Shown here: in pieces, positions 17,113 to 21,741 of the stretch
Layout of the letters: each line of letters opens with the position of its first letter
Position numbering within the stretch: the first letter of the stretch is position 1
NCBI GenBank assembly: GCA_002352225.1
Contig: DEIA01000003.1
Coordinates: 5,171 to 26,911, forward strand
Direction of reading: 5' to 3'
Source: Flammeovirgaceae bacterium UBA2786
GTDB taxonomy: Bacteria; Bacteroidota; Bacteroidia; Cytophagales; Cyclobacteriaceae
Length of the DNA stretch: 21,741 nt
Translations under genes and position numbers: made by a program
The notes under the pieces: model-generated
Seen by the model: only the letters and a program-made list of their open reading frames with translations
What the model was told of the DNA's origin: nothing
Database searches by the model: none

Positions 17113-17700
17113 CTACAACGCTTTAGTCAAATCTATATCCTCCAATTCTGTATGGTTCGTTATTACGTATATCCCTTCTCCGGTTTCATAATACTTTGCC
17201 GAACTGTGAACATACTCCGTTTCTTCCCTCACTAAATTCCATGCTCCGCGGCATGGATTCGCATGAATGTAATCCAGTTTTTGATTGATGAATCTGTTAC
17301 TCCTGCACTCCTTCCAATCAAACGATGGCTCAAACACTTCATGCCGTTTACCTCGCTTTCTATCCGTTGCATTTACCAGCGATGACAATTTAACAAGAAC
17401 TTCATGCTCGTTCTTTTCCTTAAGCCTTCTCACAAGCCCATACGACATAAACCGCTTGCCCTCTCCTACCATGGAGTTGATGGACACTCCCTGTGTGTTT
17501 CTGAATGCGATGAGTGCATGAATATGGTTAGGCATGATTACATATCCGACAATGAAGTGCCCTTTACTTTTCAGATGATCAAACCATTTGTATACTTCTT
17601 CATATCCGCTCGATAACTCAAACAGATGAAGCCACTGGCTACAGGTAATAGTGATAAAATAAATGCCATCGTATTCGGGTATCTCCCTGCGGACACTCAT
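17113..17700 (-). CDS. REP-associated tyrosine transposase (RAYT, Y1_Tnp superfamily)
   Basis: The product has 195 residues, the usual length for a RAYT. The HUH motif is His59-Ile60-His61 in GYVIMPNHIHALI. The catalytic tyrosine is Tyr144 in NQKLDYIHANPCRGAW, the RAYT form of the IS200/IS605 active site. The N-terminus, YDGIYFITITC, and the motif NRFINQKL are also characteristic. The enzyme would nick single-stranded DNA at the REP hairpins and form a 5'-phosphotyrosine link. All catalytic residues are present and the frame is intact, so it may be active. It is flanked by REPs facing inwards. The last 40 codons exist in a second copy just downstream. The start is the first ATG giving the conserved N-terminus, 68 bp from the upstream REP. 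Confidence 0.93.
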   Translation of the reverse strand: MSVRREIPEYDGIYFITITCSQWLHLFELSSGYEEVYKWFDHLKSKGHFIVGYVIMPNHIHALIAFRNTQGVSINSMVGEGKRFMSYGLVRRLKEKNEHEVLVKLSSLVNATDRKRGKRHEVFEPSFDWKECRSNRFINQKLDYIHANPCRGAWNLVREETEYVHSSAKYYETGEGIYVITNHTELEDIDLTKAL

Positions 17701-17761
17701 AGCCTCAATTTAGCATTTCTGTTACAAAGAAAGAATACTTGAAAGTATAAATTGGGGTCAA

Positions 17762-18847
17762 TCATTCGCGCAGAGTTCTCGAAACGAGTAACTCTGCGAA
17801 GAAAAAGAATGCTATCATTAGAATTGTATTGATTCCCTGCAGTACATCTCCAGATGTGATTTTGCCGTCTTTACCAATATCATATGCAGTCGTTAAAACA
17901 CCTAAAACAGCAGTAGTCTTAGCAACCTTACTGAACTTATCTCCTAACTTTATAGCAGTAGAAGAATTAATTCTTCCTATCTGAAGTGCATTATTGGCTC
18001 TAACATGAGAAGGAAGCCAAATATTTCTCTTTAAATGGAGTGGAACCGTGCCACGCCCTCCATTTAGACGCCCAAAGTACGCTGCTGCATCAAATGTTGG
18101 CTTGAGTCCTGCAATTCCAAGTTCGGTTGACGCCAGTAACTCACCAAACCCAAAGGTTGCCAATAATAGTTGTGGGCTATTATTGTCAAGCACAAAACGT
18201 AATTCAACGGTCGCTTCGGCAAGTTCAAATTCACTCTCTCCGTCACTATTTACACCAGTCTTTTTCGGGTCTCCAGCTGTACCCACAAAGTACTGCTCCC
18301 AATACCCAAATTGCCCGTTTTTATCGACCCCAAACTCTCCATAGTGCCCTCTACCTAAAAACAAACCATCTGCAGGTCCTCCATAAATATCGCTAGTGCT
18401 CATGCCAGTCCATGCCCATGGATTTGTGCTAAGATTAACAGCCGGGTTTTGAAATGCCAACTCACCAGCCGAACTAAATCCCGAATATCTACTTCCATAC
18501 AATGATGTCCTTGAAGATACCCACCAGGTATCATCTGAGCGTTGATAGGGATCAGCGCCACTTGGATCACTAAACGTTACCGGATCATTGAACGAAAAAT
18601 TATATGGACTTAAGCTGGCATACTTAGTTGCCATCGGATCGATGCCGTTTAACCTTCCCAGCACAGGATCATATTGTCTGTAATCAAGGTCGTACAAATT
18701 GCTGGTTGCGTTCAATTCTGTACCGCTGTTGGCTAAGAAATTATTCCCTGTATTATTCTCGCGCGTCCACGAGTTAGCAGTCTGCAAACCGAACGGGTAG
18801 TACTCGTTGTACCGCACAACATTGCTCGGTGTAAAACCCATCTTCAC
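17762..18847 (-). pseudogene. RHS-family toxin tip C, 3' end cut by a REP
   Basis: The frame opens at a GTG directly behind the TPM lipoprotein stop (TGTGAAG) and gives 361 residues. Residues 8-100 are the RHS repeat-associated core: YNEYYPFG, TANSWTREN, LYDLDYRQYDPVLGRLNG, DPMATKYASLSPYN, DPVTFSDPSGAD. A bridge with DDTWWVSSRTSLYGSRYSG and NPWAWTGMS is shared with tip B up to about residue 155. The rest diverges, with hydrophobic helices and TAYDIGKDGKITSGDVLQG, resembling a pre-toxin region. The last 11 residues (AELLVSRTLRE) and the stop come from the REP hairpin and adjoining bases, so the natural end is missing; a probable tail lies at 16797-16891. With no signal, shell or proper start, it looks like a silent orphan cassette. 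Confidence 0.75.
17769..17798 (+). repeat. REP hairpin, inverted copy 3 (5' REP of the RAYT)
   Basis: The same hairpin in opposite orientation, 68 bp before the RAYT start. The outer stem CGCAGAGTT/AACTCTGCG and the single bulge are kept. The inner stem is CTCG/CGAG instead of CCCG/CGGG, so both members of one base pair have changed together. This compensatory change supports a folded structure under selection. Confidence 0.85.
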
Positions 18848-19371
18848 ATTTTACCTATTAACTCAGGTTCCCTTTCAATAGATTTCTTTAAATGACTAAC
18901 TCCTTTGTACAGACCCAAAAAGTAATTATCATCTCTGAACTCTGGAATAATAATCTTGGTGTTAATAAACTTAGCGGAATCATCTCCTACTATTCTCTTA
19001 AGTCCCTTATCGATACTAATTCTTATTGACTGATCCCTCTTGGAAACACAAATTAATATTCCATCCCTAAATGTTGTCCTTCCTAATCCAATTTCATCGG
19101 CTGTTCTCCACGCTAAGGTTTCTATGTCTTCTCCGTTTAATGAATCAACGGTTAAAACAGCAATTTGTGGCCCCAATGAGACATCCAATTCTTTGATTAA
19201 AGAAAAAATACTATCCTCTTGATTTTCACTTAAAAGGTCAGCCCTATCCATAATTCGGTCTTGCAATAGCGGTATTCTATTCTCGACTCTTCTTAAACAT
19301 GAAGTAGATATTATCAAAATCCCAAAAGTAAGAGTTACTGAGTCTCTAATTCTTCTTTTTACATTTTTCAT
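18844..19371 (-). CDS. TPM-domain lipoprotein in the immunity position of tip B
   Basis: The ATG at 19371 lies 7 bp after the stop of tip B and gives 175 residues. The N-terminus MKNVKRRIRDSVTLTFGILI is followed by ISTSC (Cys25), an imperfect lipobox. The TPM domain covers about residues 35-165: IMDRADLLSENQ, PQIAVLTVDSLNGEDIETLA, GLGRTTFRDGILICVSKRDQ, IRISIDKGLKRIVGDD, IIPEFRDDNYFLGLYKG. These align motif by motif with the YgcG-type proteins at 6509-7429 and 7452-8201, but there is no helix or Gly-rich tail after the domain. Its position, directly after a toxin tip and directly before the next RHS fragment, is that of an immunity gene. I know of no described immunity family built on TPM, so the role is inference; the domain call is firm. 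Confidence 0.82.
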   Translation of the reverse strand: MKNVKRRIRDSVTLTFGILIISTSCLRRVENRIPLLQDRIMDRADLLSENQEDSIFSLIKELDVSLGPQIAVLTVDSLNGEDIETLAWRTADEIGLGRTTFRDGILICVSKRDQSIRISIDKGLKRIVGDDSAKFINTKIIIPEFRDDNYFLGLYKGVSHLKKSIEREPELIGKM

Positions 19372-19378
19372 GTTTTTA

Positions 19379-20810
19379 TCATTTAGGTCCTGATTTTGAA
19401 AAATATTTAAACCATGGATCTGTTGAACCGCCTCCTCCGCTGCCATTATCTCTTGGCCTAGACTCTATATGTTGCCGATAGTAGTCTGGAGCAAATTGTC
19501 TTACTCTTGGAACAATAAAGAATTCATTATATGCATTAATTGCAGCAGCTGTTAAGAGCATATTAGCTCCTGCTAAAGTTAAATAGGGTTCAGCCAATTT
19601 ACCATTCGGTATATTCTGTTTAATGGTCGTTCCTAATTCTTTAATTTGATTTAACACATCATTGATTCTCATTGTTTCATCGTCAGGATTTAGCGACCTA
19701 ATGGCCAACTCTCTGGCTGCCGCAATAAAATCTCCTCCCACACCGGATTCAAGTAATGCATAACCTAAAAAAGCTCGAGAGTTAATATTGGCCAAATTCG
19801 ATTCATATTTATTTATATAATGCTTTGCTAAGTCTTCTTTATGATTTCCTCTCTGTTTAGGCTTAACATCATACCTATACCGTAAAAAGGTGGACCCCGT
19901 TAATCTGCCACTTGTATAGATGTCTTCCCAAACCTCATACACATCAACATTGTATTCTTGATTGAAACGCGTGCCTCCATAAAATTCACCCGGTAAAAAC
20001 CCTTTTCCAAATCTAAAAATACCCGCTCCATAGATTCCTTCTCTACTCATTCCCGTCCATGCCCATGGGTTAGTTTCACCACCAAACCCAACCTGGTGCT
20101 GATAAGCAAAATCCCCGAAGGAGCTAAGCCCGGCATACTTACTTCCCTGTAATGATGTCCTGCTTGCCACCCACCACGTATCATCACTGCGCTGGTACGG
20201 ATCAGCCCCACTTGGGTCACTAAACGTTACCGGATCATTAAACGAAAAATTGTATGGAGATAACGAAGCATACTTGGTTGCCATCGGGTCAACGCCATTC
20301 ATCCTTCCAAGTATCGGGTCGTAGTTACGGTAATCTAAATCATAAAGGTTGCTCGTAGTGTTAAGCTCTGTACCACCATTACCCAAAAAATTGTTACCTG
20401 TAGTATTCTCTCGTGTCCAGCTATTTGGCCGTGTTCATACCAAACGGGTAGTACTCGTTGTATTGGATTACATTAGATTTAGTATGGGTCATTACCACAT
20501 CGTCAAAATACACATCTACTAAAGTAGTGTTTTCGTTGCTGATGTACATAAACACATAGCCTTCTTCTTTGGCGGTGTACTCGCGCATTAAATAATCGTG
20601 CGCTATTATTGGGCTTACGCCTACTTGCTCGGCAGCGGGGTCTATCGCTTCCCACGCAGCATCAAGCAGTTTGTAATTTTTATCGAACACAACAATGTTT
20701 ACAAAGGCTTTGGGCCCGCTGCTGGTGCCGCCATTACCGCCCACAACAAGTCCGCCCCAGTTATTAAGTGCAGCCGAGGCCGTGCCTTTTGAGTACACTA
20801 CCGCATTACT
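19379..20810 (-). pseudogene. RHS-family toxin tip B with a one-base frameshift
   Basis: The RHS frame begins right after the preceding stop codon (20811-20813), without a proper start, and runs to QYNEYYPFGMNTAK and a stop at 20421. The sequence continues in another frame from about 20420 with NSWTRENTTGNNFLGNGGTE and ends at 19379. Comparison with tip C (TANSWTREN) shows one extra base in AAA of GCCAAATAGCTGG. Upstream of the shift are about 125 codons of RHS shell, including VYVFM-like and DVYFDDVVM segments. Downstream is the core (LYDLDYRNYDPILGRMNG, SLSPYNFSFNDPVTFSDPSG), a bridge, and a unique tip from about 19,990 down to 19379 ending STDPWFKYFSKSGPK. I do not recognise the tip domain. 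The shift could be a real mutation, a sequencing error or, less likely, programmed. Confidence 0.75.
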
Positions 20811-21203
20811 CTACCGCTTAAAGTAGTAGATCCCATTTTCGCGCGAATAGATCAATCGAATCTCACCTTCCTTAGTTATGTGTATCTTTGAGTTCCAAAC
20901 TCCACCAGATTCATTTATTGGCCCCATTTCGTTGTAAAAAATAAAGTCATAAAATGAAATTTTATTTGTCAGTGAGTCAAACCGCCAAGAACCTTTCGAT
21001 TTATAAATTTCTGTTTCTGACAAGAAGAATTTATGCGTATAACTTCTATTCTCGAACAAAAAAAGAGAGTCATTACTGTTGCCCTCATTAAAGCAATACT
21101 TGCCGGGTAACAAATTGATTTGAACCTCTGATGACCTCTCTTTACAATTTGCAAGAAGTAAGACCACGATGCATAATACGATCAAATAGATTCCAACTTT
21201 CAT
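20811..21203 (-). CDS. Candidate immunity lipoprotein A
   Basis: The ATG at 21203 lies 5 bp after the stop of tip A and gives 130 residues. A longer in-frame start at 21227 would overlap the toxin and disturb the signal. The leader MKVGIYLIVLCIVVLLLANC is a lipoprotein signal with Cys20; Asn at -1 is unusual. The mature part is predicted to be mainly beta strands (GKYCFNEGNSNDSLFLFENRSYTHKF, KGSWRFDS, GGVWNSKIHITKEGEIRLIYS), like small lipocalin-type lipoproteins, but I do not recognise a family. The stop codon is followed at once by the RHS shell of tip B. Its location outside the inner membrane suggests that the partner toxin acts in, or passes through, the periplasm. Role is inferred from position. 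Confidence 0.65.
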   Translation of the reverse strand: MKVGIYLIVLCIVVLLLANCKERSSEVQINLLPGKYCFNEGNSNDSLFLFENRSYTHKFFLSETEIYKSKGSWRFDSLTNKISFYDFIFYNEMGPINESGGVWNSKIHITKEGEIRLIYSRENGIYYFKR

Positions 21204-21208
21204 AAGTA

Positions 21209-21691
21209 TTAATTTTTTTCCCACCAAATAAGTCTTTGATAAATTGTTCCGTTGGGCGTCAAATAGTTTGGGTCTCGAGGAATAGATTGGGTACCCTTAT
21301 CAAGCGAACCGGAATTTCGGTCTGTTGTGTTATCTATTTGATACTTAATCCTGCCATCCTTAGTTGGAGTAATTGAAACGCGTGCGCTTCCTATGAATTG
21401 TTCGGTCATATTATATCCTGCACCAGGGACATCCCACCATTCAAAGTCAACGTCTTCATAGTCGAGTGCTTTTCCTCCTCCATTCTCAAAAACTCTTTTC
21501 GCTTCTTTTACAACATGAGAGTTCTTCATCGCTTGAACCATTGGATGATCTTGGAAGAAAATACTTCTTTCAGGCCCAAGTCCTGTTTTATATTCAAACA
21601 ATAGATTCTCCCAACCAATATTTTGCCCTCTAATTCTATATAAAGATATATCTGCCCTTTCACCTGACCCTCGAGGCCCTTGTCTATCCAC
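21209..21691 (-). pseudogene. Toxin tip A, separated from its RHS shell by a REP
   Basis: The frame gives about 160 residues from a GTG at 21691; a TGA in the REP flank (21692-21694) closes it upstream, so it is not joined to any RHS protein as it stands. It is probably the C-terminal domain of a polymorphic toxin, since a candidate immunity gene follows by 5 bp. Visible features are GWENLLFEYKTGLGPERSIFFQDHPM, a helix KNSHVVKEAKRVFENGG, DVDFEWWDVPG, and a beta-rich end with Arg, Asn and Trp (IDNTTDRNSGS, IPRDPNYLTPNGTIYQRLIWWEKN). I cannot name the family. It could be translated from the GTG, but without the shell it would have no delivery route. The upstream part lies outside the window. 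Confidence 0.6.
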
Positions 21692-21692
21692 T

Positions 21693-21741
21693 CATTTCCC
21701 CGCAGAGTTACCCGTTTCGGGAACTCTGCGCTTTCTCAAAA
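21693..21741 (-). repeat. 49-bp copy of the RAYT-tail/REP junction at the window edge
   Basis: These 49 bases are identical to 16892-16940 and have the same orientation. They contain REP copy 4 (21701-21730) and the first bases of the RAYT 3' end (CTTTCTCAAAA), so another RAYT tail or a whole RAYT probably continues beyond the window. The REP abuts tip A, cutting it from whatever lay upstream. The spacing from the other copy is 4801 bp. Confidence 0.85.

Larger units (their letters stand above)
16892..17798 (-). mobile_element. REP/RAYT transposon (IS200/IS605-like, Y1 transposase) inserted in a toxin tip
   Basis: The element consists of an inverted REP (17769-17798), the RAYT gene (17113-17700), a REP (17072-17101), a duplicated piece of the RAYT 3' end (16935-17063) and a further REP (16900-16929). 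The outer REPs face each other, the usual arrangement around a RAYT gene. No target-site duplication is visible, as expected for Y1 single-strand transposition. Both flanks are RHS toxin-tip coding sequence. The left end is inferred from the 49-bp repeat shared with 21693-21741; the right end is inferred from the hairpin, so it may be off by some bases. Confidence 0.75.

Noticed and set aside
16900..17798. Regularly repeated short palindromes suggesting a CRISPR array
   Set aside because: There are only three copies here, one inverted, with unequal spacing filled by the RAYT gene and its tail. They are REP hairpins next to their transposase, and no cas gene is present.

Overview
The window looks like Bacteroidota, probably order Cytophagales. 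The reasons are a DUF5916 outer-membrane protein, a DUF6786-like lipoprotein, glycine-rich TPM/YgcG proteins, weak or absent Shine-Dalgarno sequences, a TAnnTTTG-type -7 element, and an RHS core of the type 'YDLDYRxYDP.LGR.NG.DPMATKYASLSPYN'. Family names come from reading motifs by eye; no database search was run. Genes are dense on both strands, and no tRNA, rRNA or CRISPR array was seen.

Positions 1-16070 are mostly ordinary chromosomal genes. In order they are: an S41 protease lipoprotein with a PDZ domain (76-1521, -), a small four-helix membrane protein (1585-2022, -), a DUF5916 protein (2177-4345, +), a lipoprotein overlapping a fumarylacetoacetase-fold dehydratase by one base (4465-6494, +), a minus-strand operon of an exported TPR-CHAT protein followed by three TPM-domain proteins (11761 down to 6509), a cyanophycinase-like S51 peptidase (11878-12864, +), a MATE efflux protein (12892-14229, -) and an exported DUF885 metallopeptidase-like protein (14379-16070, +).

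Positions 16071-21741 are an accessory island read on the minus strand. It is an array of RHS-family polymorphic-toxin tips, each followed at once by an unrelated small gene in the position of an immunity gene. Tip A (21209-21691) is followed by a lipoprotein (20811-21203). Tip B (19379-20810, broken by one extra base) is followed by a lipoprotein made of a TPM domain (18844-19371). Tip C (17762-18847) is cut by a REP/RAYT transposon, and its presumed tail (16797-16891) is followed by a two-helix membrane protein (16229-16807). Tips B and C share the RHS core and diverge after it. None has an obvious start of its own, as expected for orphan cassettes that become active by recombining into a full-length RHS gene, probably beyond the right edge.

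Inside the array lies a REP-associated tyrosine transposase (RAYT, 17113-17700) between inverted 30-nt REP hairpins. The last ~129 nt of its gene plus the REP have been duplicated in tandem. A 49-bp identical REP-containing sequence sits at the right edge next to tip A. The two 49-bp copies are direct repeats 4801 bp apart, so recombination between them could delete or exchange the intervening toxin-immunity cassettes. The most interesting points are the TPM domain used as a candidate immunity protein and the REP/RAYT modules placed inside toxin tips.
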